Shown here piece by piece: positions 15,601-25,718 of a stretch of 64,000 nt of DNA (positions are counted from its first letter, which is position 1; each line of letters begins with the position of its first letter). The stretch spans positions 4,954,323 to 5,018,322 of the forward strand of contig NZ_CP132480.1 of NCBI RefSeq assembly GCF_030770395.1. Direction: 5' to 3'. The position numbers and the translations under genes are program-made. Source of the DNA: Telluria beijingensis (GTDB taxonomy: Bacteria; Pseudomonadota; Gammaproteobacteria; Burkholderiales; Burkholderiaceae_D). The notes under the pieces were generated by a model. That model saw only the letters and a list, made by a program, of their open reading frames with translations, did not search any database and was not told the DNA's origin.

Positions 15601-16779
15601 ATGAAGATCGCAGTCCTTTCGCGCGACGAGCGCCACCTGATCGAGCTGTCGCGCCAGTTGCGCGCCCGTCCCGGCAGCGACGAAGTCGACATGATCGCCG
15701 GCACCGCCGCGCGCCTGTCGACCATGGCCGACGAAGCCGTGCCCGACCTTTTGATCGTCGATGCCCCGCGTGCCGACGAAGGTGAACTCGACCAGCTCGA
15801 GCGCCTGGGCCACCTGTTCCCGCGCATGGCCTTCATCGTGCTGTCCGAAGACCTGTCGCAGGACTTCCTGCTGCGCGCGATGCGCGCCGGCGTGCGCGAA
15901 GTGCTGGCGGCGCGTCCGCAGCCGGCCGACCTGGTCGCCGCGGTCGACCACGTGGCCGAGAAACTGGGCAGCCAGGGCGCGGCCCAGGGCCGGGTGCTGG
16001 CCTTCATCTCGTGCAAGGGCGGCAGCGGCGCGACCTTCCTGGCGACCAACCTGGCTTACGCGCTGAGCGCCGGCGGCGCCAAGCGCGTGGCCCTGATCGA
16101 CATGAACCTGCAGTTCGGCGACGCTTCGCTGTTCGTCTCGGACAACAAGCCGCTGGCCACCCTGTCCGATGTCGCGACCCAGATCCACCGCCTGGACCCG
16201 TCCTTCCTGTCCTCGAGCATGGTCGCCGTCACGCCGAACTTCAGCGTGCTGGCCGCACCGTCCGATCCGGCCCACGCCAGCGACGTCAAGCCCGAGCACA
16301 TCGACGCCATCATCAAGCTGGCGCGCCGCCAGTACGACTTCGTCGTGCTCGACGTCGGCCGCAGCCTGGACCCGGTCAGCGTGCGCGCGCTGGACCATGC
16401 CGACACCATCTATCCGGTCCTGCAGACTACCTTGCCGTATATCCGTGACGGCAAGCGCCTGTTGACGGTGTTCCGCAACCTGGAGTACGGCAGCGACAAG
16501 GTCGAGCTGATCGTCAACCGCCACGACAATAACAGCGACATCCGCATGAAGGACCTGGAAGAGGCGTTCGACACCACGCACCTGCGCACGATGCCGAATC
16601 ACTACGACGCCGCCGCCAAGTCGGTCAACCAGGGCGTGCCGATCACGCGTCTGGCGCCGGACAGCCAGCTGAGCGCGGCCTTGATGACGATGGCGCGCGG
16701 CCTGACCGGCGAAGCCGCGCCTGTGCAGGGCGCGGGACTGATGGCGCGCCTGTTCAAGCGCCGCAAGACCGACGTATAA
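15601..16779 (+). CDS. tadZ: TadZ/CpaE pilus localisation ATPase
   Basis: A 392-residue cytoplasmic protein. The N-terminal 125 residues look like an atypical receiver domain, with no full phosphorylation site. A ParA/MinD-like ATPase follows: the deviant Walker A is CKGGSGATFLATNLA near residue 140 and Walker B-like segments are VALIDMNLQFGD and FVVLDVGRSLD. TadZ/CpaE proteins mark the pole or assembly site for the pilus. ATG at 15601 lies 11 bp after the lipoprotein stop. The alternative Thr/Ser at the end of the P-loop (GSGAT) is normal for this family. Confidence 0.9.
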   Translation: MKIAVLSRDERHLIELSRQLRARPGSDEVDMIAGTAARLSTMADEAVPDLLIVDAPRADEGELDQLERLGHLFPRMAFIVLSEDLSQDFLLRAMRAGVREVLAARPQPADLVAAVDHVAEKLGSQGAAQGRVLAFISCKGGSGATFLATNLAYALSAGGAKRVALIDMNLQFGDASLFVSDNKPLATLSDVATQIHRLDPSFLSSSMVAVTPNFSVLAAPSDPAHASDVKPEHIDAIIKLARRQYDFVVLDVGRSLDPVSVRALDHADTIYPVLQTTLPYIRDGKRLLTVFRNLEYGSDKVELIVNRHDNNSDIRMKDLEEAFDTTHLRTMPNHYDAAAKSVNQGVPITRLAPDSQLSAALMTMARGLTGEAAPVQGAGLMARLFKRRKTDV

Positions 16780-16795
16780 ATAGGGAAAGCCCGAG

Positions 16796-18151
16796 ATGAA
16801 CATGCTTCCACCATCCTCGCTGCGCGAGCGCCTTGCCAGCGGCAGCGCCGCGCCGAAGCCGGTCGCCCAGCGCGCCGGTCCAATCGACAACCGCGCCTAC
16901 CACCAGTTGAAGGCCCGCATCCACGAGGCGCTGCTCGACCGCGTCGACCTGGAAAGCATGCAGCGCCTGAACCAGGACCAGATCCGCCAGGAGCTGCGCC
17001 TGCTGGTCGAGCGCCTGCTCGAAGAAGAGATGGTCGTCATCAACGACGCCGAGCGCAAGACCCTGACCCGCGATATCCAGAACGAGATGCTGGGCTTCGG
17101 TCCGCTCGAGCCGCTGCTGGCAGATCCAAGCGTGTCGGATATCCTGGTCAATACGCATAAACAGGTGTACGTCGAGCGGCGCGGCAAGCTGGAGCTGACC
17201 GACGTCACCTTCACCGACGACGCCCACCTGATGAAGATCATCGACAAGATCGTCTCGCGCGTGGGCCGCCGCATCGACGAATCGAGCCCGATGGTCGACG
17301 CGCGCCTGCCGGACGGCTCGCGCGTGAACGCGATCATCCCGCCGCTGGCGATCGACGGCCCGGTGATGTCGATCCGCCGCTTCAGTGCCGACCCGCTGCG
17401 CCTGGCCGACCTGGTCTCCTACGGCAGCATGACGGCCGACATGGCCGAGGTGCTGCAGGGCCTGGGCAAGGCCAAGGTCAATATCCTGATCTCGGGCGGC
17501 ACCGGCAGCGGCAAGACCACCATGCTGAACGTGATCTCGGGCTTCATCAGCCACTATGAGCGCGTGGTGACGGTCGAAGACGCGGCCGAGCTGCAGCTGC
17601 AGCAGCCGCACGTCGTGCGCCTGGAAACCCGTCCGGCGAACATCGAGGGCAAGGGCGAAGTGAGCCAGCGCGCGCTGGTCAAGAACGCGCTGCGGATGCG
17701 CCCCGACCGCATCATCCTGGGCGAGGTGCGCGGCGAAGAGGCGATGGACATGCTGGGCGCCATGAACACCGGCCACGAAGGCTCGATGGCGACTATCCAC
17801 GCCAACACCCCGCGCGACGCCCTGACTCGCCTGGAAAATATGATCAGCATGGCGGCGCCGAACCTGCCCCCAAAAGCCATGCGCCAGCAGATCGCGTCTG
17901 CGGTGGGCGTGGTGGTGCAGGTATCGCGCCTGACCGACGGCAAGCGCAAGGTGCTGTCGATCTCGGAAGTGACGGGCATGGAGGGTGAAGTCATCACGAT
18001 GCAGGAGATCTTCACGTTCCGCCAGACCGGCGTGGCCGACGACGGCGCCGTGATCGGCCATTCGACCGCCACCGGCGTGCGCCCGCACTTCGCCGAGCGC
18101 CTGCGCACCTTCGGCGTGAACCTGGCGCCGCACATCTTCGAGCCGCGCTGA
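16796..18151 (+). CDS. tadA: TadA/CpaF secretion ATPase
   Basis: The motor ATPase that powers Flp pilus assembly, 451 residues, GspE/VirB11 superfamily. Walker [13 protein letters not shown] lies near residue 233. The Asp box [13 protein letters not shown], the [20 protein letters not shown]alker B region and the His box with [12 protein letters not shown] all follow in the expected order. The N-terminal domain has the CpaF-type [21 protein letters not shown] segment. ATG 16796 is 16 bp after tadZ. TadA acts with TadB and TadC at the inner membrane. Confidence 0.95.
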   Translation: MNMLPPSSLRERLASGSAAPKPVAQRAGPIDNRAYHQLKARIHEALLDRVDLESMQRLNQDQIRQELRLLVERLLEEEMVVINDAERKTLTRDIQNEMLGFGPLEPLLADPSVSDILVNTHKQVYVERRGKLELTDVTFTDDAHLMKIIDKIVSRVGRRIDESSPMVDARLPDGSRVNAIIPPLAIDGPVMSIRRFSADPLRLADLVSYGSMTADMAEVLQGLGKAKVNILISGGTGSGKTTMLNVISGFISHYERVVTVEDAAELQLQQPHVVRLETRPANIEGKGEVSQRALVKNALRMRPDRIILGEVRGEEAMDMLGAMNTGHEGSMATIHANTPRDALTRLENMISMAAPNLPPKAMRQQIASAVGVVVQVSRLTDGKRKVLSISEVTGMEGEVITMQEIFTFRQTGVADDGAVIGHSTATGVRPHFAERLRTFGVNLAPHIFEPR

Positions 18152-18158
18152 GCCCCCC

Positions 18159-19133
18159 ATGGACACCACTTTCATCCTGTTCGTCCTGATGCTGTTCGCG
18201 GCCGTGGTGCTGCTGGTGTGGGGCGTGGTCGCCGTCTGGCAGGCCAGCCGCGACCCCGAGGCCGAGCGCATCGCGCGCCGCCTGCGCGGCGTGATCAGGA
18301 GCGACACGCGCCAGGAAGACGTCACCATCACCAAGGACCGCCGGCTGTCCGACAACCCCGAGCTCGAGCCGCTGCTGCGCCGCCTGCCGGGCGCCCGTCG
18401 CCTGGACCGGATGCTGATGCAGGCCGGCAGCGCGCAACTGGTGGCCTCGCTGCTGGCGGTGTGCGCGGCCTGTTTCGGCGCCGGCCTGGTGGTGGCGCTG
18501 GTGCTGCGCCTGCCGCTGCCGGCGCTGCTCGGCTGCGCGCTGGGCGCGGCCGCTCTTCCCCTGCTGCGCCTGGTGCGCGCGCGCGACGCGCGCATGGTGC
18601 GCTTCGAGCGCCAGCTGCCCGAGGCCTTGGACATGATGAGCCGCGCGATGCGCGCCGGCCACGCCTTCCCGACCGCGCTGAAACTGGTGGCCGACGAAGT
18701 GGCGGCGCCGCTGGGCGAGGAATTCAAGATCGCGTTCGACGAGGTGAATTTCGGCGTGTCGATGGCCGACGCCCTGAACAACCTGGCGCAGCGCGTGCCG
18801 AGCATGGACCTGCAGTATTTCGTGGTCGCGGTGCTGATCCAGCGCGAGAGCGGCGGCAACCTGACCGAGCTCCTGACCTCGATCTCCAACATCATCCGCG
18901 ACCGCCAGAAGCTGGCCGGCCAGGTGCGGGTGCTGTCGGCCGAAGGCCGCATCTCGGCCTGGGTGCTGTGCCTGCTGCCCTTTGGCGCCGGCGCGATGAT
19001 GTACGCGGTGAACCCGGAAACGATGGGTGTGCTGATCAACGACCCGGTGGGCCGCCAGCTGAGCGGCGCGGCGCTGGGCATGATGGCGTTCGGGGTGCTG
19101 GCGATCCGCAAGATCGTGCGCATCCGCATGTAA
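18159..19133 (+). CDS. tadB: TadB inner-membrane platform protein
   Basis: A 324-residue type II secretion F-like membrane protein. Hydrophobic helices lie at about residues 3-25, 95-130 and two near the C-terminus. The cytoplasmic T2SSF domain starts around residue 150, with [20 protein letters not shown]. TadB pairs with TadC to form the platform driven by TadA. ATG 18159 is 7 bp after the tadA stop, consistent with co-expression. Confidence 0.92.
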   Translation: MDTTFILFVLMLFAAVVLLVWGVVAVWQASRDPEAERIARRLRGVIRSDTRQEDVTITKDRRLSDNPELEPLLRRLPGARRLDRMLMQAGSAQLVASLLAVCAACFGAGLVVALVLRLPLPALLGCALGAAALPLLRLVRARDARMVRFERQLPEALDMMSRAMRAGHAFPTALKLVADEVAAPLGEEFKIAFDEVNFGVSMADALNNLAQRVPSMDLQYFVVAVLIQRESGGNLTELLTSISNIIRDRQKLAGQVRVLSAEGRISAWVLCLLPFGAGAMMYAVNPETMGVLINDPVGRQLSGAALGMMAFGVLAIRKIVRIRM

Positions 19134-19146
19134 CAAGGACAATCCA

Positions 19147-20076
19147 ATGACAATGCCTCAAATCCTGATGCTGGCGGCGATGTTCGTGCTGGTCTTCGGC
19201 GTGGCCGTGGGCGCCATGCTGCTGCTCACGCGCGACCCGGTCAAGGCGCGCCTGGTAGCGCTCGACGAGCGCGACTCCCCACGGACCGCGCGCAGCGACG
19301 GCTGGCGCGAGCGCCTGGCGCGCCTGGCCGAGCCGCTGGCCAAACTGTCGGTCCCGGCCGACGGCTGGGAGACTTCGCCGGTGCGCCTGCGCTTCATCAA
19401 CGCCGGCTGGCGCTCACCGTCGGTGCCGGGCCTGTTCCACGCCGGTAAGACGGCCTTGACGATCGGCCTGCCGCTGCTGGTGTATATCGCGCTGCCGCAC
19501 GATAACGAGCGTCCGCTGGTGCTGACTTTCCTGTTCCTGGTCGGCTCGGCCGCGATCGGCTACTACGTGCCGGACATCGCGCTCAAGCGCCGCATCGCCA
19601 ATCGCCAGCGCGAGATCTTCGAGAGCTTCCCGGACGCGCTGGACCTGATGACGGTGTGCGTGGAGGCGGGCCTGGCGATGGACGCCGCGCTGGCGCGGGT
19701 GGGCAACGAGATCGGGCTGAAAAGCCCGGTGCTGGCCGAGGAACTGCAGCTGGTGACGCTGGAACTGCGCGCCGGCAGCAGCAAGGAAAAGGCGCTGCGC
19801 AACCTGGCGCTGCGCACCGGCGTCGAGGACGTCGATGCGCTGGCCAAGATGCTGATCCAGGCCGAGCGCTTCGGCACCAGCGTCGGCACCGCGCTGCGCG
19901 TGCAATCGGACCAGTTGCGAACGCGCCGGCGCCAGCTGATCGAGGAGAAGGCGGCCAAAATCGCGACCAAATTGCTGTTTCCGCTGATCTTCTGCATCTT
20001 CCCGGCGCTGCTGGTGGTGTTGCTGGGGCCGGCGGTGTTGCAGATCATGCGGTCGGTGATGACGGTCGCGACGTGA
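19147..20076 (+). CDS. tadC: TadC inner-membrane platform protein
   Basis: A 309-residue protein with a T2SSF domain (ESFPDALDLMTVCVEAGLAMD near residue 160) and hydrophobic helices at the N-terminus, the middle (about 95-140) and the C-terminus. It is the partner of TadB. ATG 19147 follows ACAAGGAC, 13 bp after tadB. It is the last recognisable tad gene here: no TadD-like TPR protein follows, and no clear terminator is visible in the 181 bp after it. Confidence 0.92.
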   Translation: MTMPQILMLAAMFVLVFGVAVGAMLLLTRDPVKARLVALDERDSPRTARSDGWRERLARLAEPLAKLSVPADGWETSPVRLRFINAGWRSPSVPGLFHAGKTALTIGLPLLVYIALPHDNERPLVLTFLFLVGSAAIGYYVPDIALKRRIANRQREIFESFPDALDLMTVCVEAGLAMDAALARVGNEIGLKSPVLAEELQLVTLELRAGSSKEKALRNLALRTGVEDVDALAKMLIQAERFGTSVGTALRVQSDQLRTRRRQLIEEKAAKIATKLLFPLIFCIFPALLVVLLGPAVLQIMRSVMTVAT

Positions 20077-20257
20077 TCTGGAACACAAGGTGTTGGTCGG
20101 CTTTCATGGGGCGATGACCGCCATACAGGAAACGTATGACTGAAGACATTCTGAGATAGTTGATTCGTGAATGACGAACATCATGAATCGCAATTTGATT
20201 TCTATCTTGGAGAGCCCATACTGGAGTCATACCAGATCACACACGAAAGAGAACATC

Positions 20258-20473
20258 ATGTCCACCCTGTCGCTCCGCCCAACCTTCGCTGCCCAACTGT
20301 CGGCCTTCGCCACCACCCTCGCGAACTTCGTGCGTGCGAAAGCGGCTCCAGTCTCGGTCGCACGCAGCGCCGATGCCGGCGACGTCTGGGCCCTGTACCG
20401 CATGACCCGCGGCGCCGATGCCGTCTCGCCTGCCGTTGCCCGCCGCCTGGAAGCGCACGCGCAGACGAACTAA
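20258..20473 (+). CDS. Small hypothetical protein
   Basis: A 71-residue protein. ATG at 20258 follows AAAGAGA; the frame is open to 20171, but the upstream residues look non-coding. The first half is Ala-rich (FAAQLSAFATTLANFVRAKAA) and could form an amphipathic helix. The second half has DVWALYRMTRGADAVSPAVARRL. I do not recognise the family, though the arrangement resembles short DUF1127-like proteins of proteobacteria. It has a 180-bp upstream region of its own and a strong terminator 26 bp after the stop. Confidence 0.55.
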   Translation: MSTLSLRPTFAAQLSAFATTLANFVRAKAAPVSVARSADAGDVWALYRMTRGADAVSPAVARRLEAHAQTN

Positions 20474-20499
20474 GCCGCCTTCCTGCAAGTGCCTGGAAT

Positions 20500-20526
20500 A
20501 AACGCCCTGCCTCGAGCAGGGCGTTT
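20500..20526. terminator. Bidirectional terminator
   Basis: An 11-bp perfect stem, AAACGCCCTGC / GCAGGGCGTTT, with a 5-base loop. T-rich tails exist on both strands (GTTTT rightward, TTTATT leftward). It separates the small plus-strand gene (stop 20473) from the convergent transporter gene (stop 20530), so it can end both transcripts. Confidence 0.88.
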
Positions 20527-20529
20527 TGC

Positions 20530-21600
20530 TTACTGGGTCTCGGCCGGCTCGTGGAATTCGTCGGCGCGCGAGAAGAGGTCCCAGGCTGCGATGAACAGCG
20601 CAGCGATCACCGGCCCGATGACGAAGCCGTTGAGGCCAAACAGCGCCATCCCGCCCAGGGTCGACAGCAGGATCACGTAGTCGGGCAGCTTAGTGTCCTT
20701 GCCGACCAGGATCGGGCGCAGGATGTTGTCGACCAGGCCAATCACCAGCACTCCGTAGGCGGCAAGCACGATGCCTTGCCAGATATCGCCGGTCGCCAGG
20801 AAGTAGATCGCCACCGGCCCCCATACCAGCGCCGCGCCGACTGCCGGCAGCAGCGACAGGAAGGCCATCACCACGCCCCACAGCAGGGCGCCGCTGACGT
20901 CCAGCAGCCAGAAGATCAGGCCGCCAAGCGCGCCTTGCGCCATCGCGACCAGCACATTGCCCTTGACCGTGGCGCGGATCACGGTCGTGAAGTTCTGGAA
21001 CAGGCGTCCCTTGTATTCCACGGACAGCGGCACCGCGCGCTGGATGCGCGCCGCCAGGATGCGGCCGTCGCGCAGCAGGAAGAACAGCAGGTACAGCATG
21101 ATGGTCATGCTGACCACGAAGTCGAGCGTGTTGCGGCCGATGTTGAGCGCGTAGTGGGCCGTGGCCTGGCTGATCTGGGCCGCGCCCTGGGTGATCTTTT
21201 CTTGCAGCGACGCCAGGTTGGTCAGTTCGAAGCGCTCGAGCAGGGAAATCGCCCAATCGGGCAGGGCGCGGATCACCAGGTTGAAGTAAGAAGCGAAATT
21301 GACTTCGCCGGAGCTGACCCGGGCGTAGATGGCGGTGACTTCGTTGACCAGCGAGGCCGTGATGAGGGCCAGCGGCAGCAGCACCATCAGAATGATCACG
21401 AGCAGCGACAACAGGGCCGAGACAGTCGGCTTGCCTTTGGTTGCGCGCAGCAGGCGGGTCTGCAGCGGCGCAAAGATGATGGCGAACACCACGCCCCAGA
21501 ACACCGCGCCCGAATAGGGCAGCAGGATCCAGATGAAAGCGATGGTGACGATCGCCAGTAACAGGAGGAAGGAGTTCTGCGGCAGTGTGTATTGCTTCAT
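20530..21600 (-). CDS. AI-2E family transporter
   Basis: A 356-residue inner-membrane protein of the AI-2E transporter family (PF01594, PerM/TqsA type). About eight hydrophobic helices are seen: paired helices at the N-terminus, then two soluble-looking stretches (residues about 85-150), then the C-terminal helix bundle. The family includes exporters of AI-2 and of ions; the substrate here cannot be read from sequence. ATG at 21600 is preceded by weak purines. It converges on the small gene through a shared terminator. Confidence 0.85.
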   Translation of the reverse strand: MKQYTLPQNSFLLLLAIVTIAFIWILLPYSGAVFWGVVFAIIFAPLQTRLLRATKGKPTVSALLSLLVIILMVLLPLALITASLVNEVTAIYARVSSGEVNFASYFNLVIRALPDWAISLLERFELTNLASLQEKITQGAAQISQATAHYALNIGRNTLDFVVSMTIMLYLLFFLLRDGRILAARIQRAVPLSVEYKGRLFQNFTTVIRATVKGNVLVAMAQGALGGLIFWLLDVSGALLWGVVMAFLSLLPAVGAALVWGPVAIYFLATGDIWQGIVLAAYGVLVIGLVDNILRPILVGKDTKLPDYVILLSTLGGMALFGLNGFVIGPVIAALFIAAWDLFSRADEFHEPAETQ

Positions 21601-21859
21601 CGGCGAGAAAGAGGGCGGGGTGGTAAATGGATTAATGTTTCCAGATCATAAACCATGGCAATGCCGGTACGTCTGTCCTTTTTCACGGCGCGGTACGGCA
21701 TCTAACAGATGCTTTGACTTTTCAACATATGTCGCTTGCTGACCACAGAGTCAATTCAATCGTGCGCATTGTTTAAATGACATCTTGCGATAATAAATTG
21801 TTGCCGCGTCAAGACACAGTCTGGCGGGCACTTGAACAACATTTTTTATCGGAGCCACC

Positions 21860-22711
21860 ATGTCCCGTTACGCACCGCGCGCCTTTCCGTCCCGTACCAC
21901 CATCGTCACCGCCCTGAAGGGCGCCATCCTGCTCGGCGCGGCAAGCGCCGGCATGGCCCAGGCCCAGCAGTCGCCGGCCCTCGACCGCATGAGCATTTCG
22001 GCCGGCGCATTCTACGCCGAGCCAAAAATCCACCTGGGCGGCGACACCAACTACGGCCGGATCGATACCCCGGATGAGAAGATCGACGACGTTACCCTGC
22101 CGCGCGTGAAGGCCGAACTGCTGATCGGCGACAGCCACGGCCTGTCGTTCGACTACTTCCGCTTCGACGAAGACTGGGCCGGCACCGCCAGCGGCGACAC
22201 CGTCTACGAAGGCCGTCCGGTGAGCGGCACCATCAGCGCCGACGCCGACCTGCGCCTCGAGATGGCGCGCTTCTCGTATAAATGGTGGCTGGGCAAGGAA
22301 AAGAATGCCTTCGGCATCGGCCTGGGCGCCGCCTACCTGCGCGCCAAGATCTCCGGTTCGGTCGACGCCAACCTGAGCGCGTCGAACCCGGTCGAGAATT
22401 ATTCGTGGAGCGGTTCGGCATCGGGCAGCGACAGCGTCTGGGCCCCGACCGTCGAACTCGCATGGCGTCATTCGCTGAACGAGCAATGGCGCCTGTACGC
22501 TGAAGCCTCGGGCATCAAGAAGAATGGCGGCACGGTCGAAGGCCATGTCTGGAACGGCTCGGTGGGCGTCGAATGGTTCCCGCACAAGAACGTCGGCCTG
22601 GTGCTCGACTACAACGTCCAGAAGATCGACCTGCACCGCAATGGCGACCGCACGGCCGACCTCGACCTGAAACTGAAGGGACCGTCGGCCTTCGTCAAGG
22701 TCCGCTTCTGA
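21860..22711 (+). CDS. Outer-membrane beta-barrel protein
   Basis: A 283-residue protein with a long signal peptide (cleavage after about residue 35, GMAQAQ|QSP). It then shows alternating amphipathic strands, for example RLEMARFSYKWWLGKE and NAFGIGLGAAYLRAKISG, ending in FVKVRF. A terminal Phe is typical of proteins inserted by the BAM machinery. About 12 strands seem possible, but the exact family is not recognised. ATG 21860 follows GGAGCC. The upstream 259 bp (21601-21859) is AT-rich and holds its promoter and that of the divergent AI-2E gene. Confidence 0.7.
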   Translation: MSRYAPRAFPSRTTIVTALKGAILLGAASAGMAQAQQSPALDRMSISAGAFYAEPKIHLGGDTNYGRIDTPDEKIDDVTLPRVKAELLIGDSHGLSFDYFRFDEDWAGTASGDTVYEGRPVSGTISADADLRLEMARFSYKWWLGKEKNAFGIGLGAAYLRAKISGSVDANLSASNPVENYSWSGSASGSDSVWAPTVELAWRHSLNEQWRLYAEASGIKKNGGTVEGHVWNGSVGVEWFPHKNVGLVLDYNVQKIDLHRNGDRTADLDLKLKGPSAFVKVRF

Positions 22712-22813
22712 CCCGCCTTGCGCACGGAACGCCGATCGAAAGACGTACTCAATTGCTTCCGGTCATAATACATAGTGTAGAAGCACTGATGTAGGGTGAC
22801 ACTGGGAGAACGA

Positions 22814-24100
22814 TTGAACGCGGAACACCTGATCGGCTGTCATGACTGCGGTTGCCTGTACCACCGGGAACCGCTGAACTCGTGCGAGCGTGCGCGTTGC
22901 ACCCGCTGCCGTCACGAGCTGTACCGCTGGCATGCCGGCGGGCCGCTGCGCCGGGCCGATTCGCTGGTGGCGCTGACGCTGGGCGCGGTGCTGGTATTCC
23001 TGCTGGCCCAGAGCTTCCCGATCGTCACGCTCGAGATGGGCGGCATCACGTCCGGCGCCACCCTGTTCCAGGCGGTGGGCGTGCTGTGGGCCGAAGGCAT
23101 GCAGGTGATCGCGGCGATGGTGCTCTTGTGCGCGATCGTGTTTCCCGGCCTCGAACTCACCTCGCTGCTGTACGTCGCCATCGGCTTGCGCCGGGGCCGG
23201 CGCGTACCGGGCTTCAATCTCGTGCTGCGCGTGGTGCAGGGAGCGCGCCACTGGGCGATGACCGAGGTGCTGATGATCGGCATCCTGATCACGGTCATCA
23301 AGATGGCCGGCATGGCGCGGGTGGTGCCGCATCCGGGCCTGTTCGCGTTCGGCGTATTGACGGTCTTGTGCGCGCTCGTCATGCGCTACGAACCCAAGGC
23401 CTTGTGGGAACTGGCCGACCGCCTGGCGCCGCGCCCGAAGGCCGACGCCGGCCATCACGCCATCGCCCACGCCCCGGACAACCTGGTGTCCTGCGGCGCC
23501 TGCGGCCTGGTCAACGCCTACCCCTGGCAGCGCGCGGCCAACGGCGCGGCCCACTGCCGCCGCTGCGGCGCCGGCCTGCACCGCCGGATCCCGAACAGCA
23601 TCGGCTGGACCTGGGGCATGCTGGCCGCGGCGACGCTGCTCTACGTCCCGGCGATGATGCTGCCCGTGATGTATACCCGCACCATCGGCGGCGGCGCTGA
23701 GGGCGACACCATCATGAGCGGCGTGGTGCTGTTCTGGAATACCGGCTCGCCGGGGCTGGCCGTCATCATCTTCATCGCCAGCGTGGTGGTGCCGGTGTCG
23801 AAGCTGGTGGCGCTGGCCTGGCTCAACGCGACCGCCCAGCTGCGTTCGCGCGCGGCGCCGCTGGCGCGCACCCGCGCCTACCGGGTGGTGGAATTCGTCG
23901 GCCGCTGGTCGATGCTGGACATCTTCGTGGTCACGCTGACCGTGGCGCTGGTGCGCTTCGAGGCGCTGGCGACGATCACCGCCGGCCCGGGGGCGATCGC
24001 CTTCGGCTGCGTGGTGATCGTCACCATGGTCGCCTCGCACCAGTTCGACCCGCGCCTGATCTGGGACCCTATCGAATCGAATGGAGAAAAGCATGTCTGA
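22814..24100 (+). CDS. pqiA: PqiA inner-membrane protein
   Basis: A 428-residue inner-membrane partner of the PqiB lipid-transport tunnel. Two repeated modules are visible. Each has a zinc-ribbon-like Cys motif (CHDCGCLYHREP ... CTRCRHEL near residue 10; CGACGLVNAYPW ... CRRCGAGL near residue 230) followed by four membrane helices. Start is taken as TTG 22814, with GGGAGA 4 bases upstream; a GTG at 22796 is the alternative. Its end overlaps pqiB by 8 bp. PqiABC is thought to move lipids between membranes and is stress-inducible in E. coli. Confidence 0.9.
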   Translation: MNAEHLIGCHDCGCLYHREPLNSCERARCTRCRHELYRWHAGGPLRRADSLVALTLGAVLVFLLAQSFPIVTLEMGGITSGATLFQAVGVLWAEGMQVIAAMVLLCAIVFPGLELTSLLYVAIGLRRGRRVPGFNLVLRVVQGARHWAMTEVLMIGILITVIKMAGMARVVPHPGLFAFGVLTVLCALVMRYEPKALWELADRLAPRPKADAGHHAIAHAPDNLVSCGACGLVNAYPWQRAANGAAHCRRCGAGLHRRIPNSIGWTWGMLAAATLLYVPAMMLPVMYTRTIGGGAEGDTIMSGVVLFWNTGSPGLAVIIFIASVVVPVSKLVALAWLNATAQLRSRAAPLARTRAYRVVEFVGRWSMLDIFVVTLTVALVRFEALATITAGPGAIAFGCVVIVTMVASHQFDPRLIWDPIESNGEKHV

Positions 24101-25718
24101 ACAGGACGGCGCGAATGCGCCGCAGCGGCCGGCCACCCAGGGGCCATCCTCGCCCGACGTGGACCGGCCGAGCCGCTGGCTGCCGTCGCTGATCTGGCTG
24201 ATCCCGCTGCTGGCGGCCGTCATCGGCGCCGGGCAGGTGGTGCACTGGATGACCAACAAGGGCCCGACCGTGTACGTGTATTTCGCCACCGGCGAGGGCC
24301 TGGAGGCCGGCACCACGCGGGTCAAGTACAAGGACGTCGACATCGGTCGCGTGGTCGCGGTGACCCTGGCCGAGGACGGCAACCGGGTGATGGCCAGGAT
24401 CGAGATGGCCAAGGAGGCCGAGCGCTTCACCGCGAAGGATTCGCGCTTCTGGGTGGTGCGGCCGCAGATCGGCGCCAGCGGCGTGTCGGGACTGGGCACC
24501 CTGCTGTCCGGTCCCTACATCGGCGCCGCGCCCGGCACGTCGGAAGACAGCAGCAATGCCTTCACCGGCCTGGAAGCGGCGCCGGCGATCCCGATCGGAC
24601 TCAAGGGCCGCGAATACCTGCTGCACGCCGACAGCCTCGGCTCGGTGTCGCCGGGTTCTCCGGTCTTCTTCCGGCGCGTGCGCGTCGGCCAGGTAGCCAA
24701 GGTGGAGCTGGACAAGGCCGGCCAGGGCATCGACATGTCGGTGTTCGTCGAGGAACCGTATATCGGCTTCGTCGGCCCGGACACGCGCTGGTACCACGCC
24801 AGCGGCGTCGACCTGCGCCTGGACGCCAGCGGACTGAAACTCAATACGCAGTCGCTGGCGGCGCTGGCCACCGGCGGCATCGCCTTCGAATCGACCGACG
24901 GACGCAAGCCCACCGTGCCGGCGCCGGCCGGCAGCCGCTACCTGCTGGCCGAGGACCGCGCGGCGGCCCTGCGCCCGCCGGACGGCCCGGCCACCACCGC
25001 GGTGCTGTACTTCGACCAGTCGCTGCGCGGCCTGGCGCCGGGCGCGCCGGTCGACTTCCGCGGCGTGGCGCTGGGCGAGGTGCGCAGCGTCGGCATCGAA
25101 TGGGACCGCGAGCGCCGGCGCTTCAATATGCCCGTCGTCATCGACATGTACCCGGGCCGCCTGGGCCAGGATTTCATGACCGCCCTGAACCAGGGCCGCG
25201 AGGGCAGCGACATGATGGGCATGATGGTGGGCCGCGGCCTGCGCGCCCAGCTGCGCAACGGGAACATCCTGACCGGCCAGTTGTACGTGGCGCTCGACTT
25301 CTTCCCGAACGCGCGCAAGGCCGCCATCGGCCAGCAGGGCGAGCTGGTGGTGCTGCCGACCGTGCCGGGCCAGCTCGACGAGTTGCAGAGCCAGGTGGCG
25401 CGCATCGCCAATAAACTCGACAAGGTGCCGTTCGACGAGATCGGCGCCAACCTGAACCGCACCCTGGCGCAGGCGAATGCGACCCTGGCGCGCCTGGAGG
25501 GACAAGTGCTGCCGGAAATGACGGACACGCTCACGGCCGCCAAGGGCACCTTCGCGCGCGCCGAAAACCTGCTGGCGCAGGATTCGCCGCTGCAGTCCGA
25601 CCTGCGCCAGGCGCTGCAGGAAGTGTCGGACACGATGGCCAAGCTGAACGCGCTGGCCGATTACCTCGAACGCAATCCCCAATCGCTCATCCGCGGCAAA
25701 CCCCAGGAGAAGAATTGA
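24093..25718 (+). CDS. pqiB: PqiB MCE-domain lipid transport protein
   Basis: A 541-residue protein with one N-terminal membrane helix (LIWLIPLLAAVIGAGQVV, about residues 33-50) and three MCE/MlaD domains: TVYVYFATGEGLEAGTTRVKYKDVDIG, then GSVSPGSPVFFRRVRVGQV, then TTAVLYFDQSLRGLAPGAPVDFRG. A C-terminal helical region (residues about 440-540) should form the needle-like tunnel described for PqiB. ATG 24093 has GGAG 6 bases upstream; a start at 24081 is possible but lies over that site. It is coupled to pqiA and pqiC by overlaps. Confidence 0.92.
   Translation: MSEQDGANAPQRPATQGPSSPDVDRPSRWLPSLIWLIPLLAAVIGAGQVVHWMTNKGPTVYVYFATGEGLEAGTTRVKYKDVDIGRVVAVTLAEDGNRVMARIEMAKEAERFTAKDSRFWVVRPQIGASGVSGLGTLLSGPYIGAAPGTSEDSSNAFTGLEAAPAIPIGLKGREYLLHADSLGSVSPGSPVFFRRVRVGQVAKVELDKAGQGIDMSVFVEEPYIGFVGPDTRWYHASGVDLRLDASGLKLNTQSLAALATGGIAFESTDGRKPTVPAPAGSRYLLAEDRAAALRPPDGPATTAVLYFDQSLRGLAPGAPVDFRGVALGEVRSVGIEWDRERRRFNMPVVIDMYPGRLGQDFMTALNQGREGSDMMGMMVGRGLRAQLRNGNILTGQLYVALDFFPNARKAAIGQQGELVVLPTVPGQLDELQSQVARIANKLDKVPFDEIGANLNRTLAQANATLARLEGQVLPEMTDTLTAAKGTFARAENLLAQDSPLQSDLRQALQEVSDTMAKLNALADYLERNPQSLIRGKPQEKN

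Noticed and set aside
16754..19153. Long open frame (about 800 codons) on the minus strand opposite tadA and tadB
   Set aside because: GC-rich DNA gives long antisense frames. The plus-strand proteins have intact Walker and T2SSF motifs; the antisense product has no recognisable domain.
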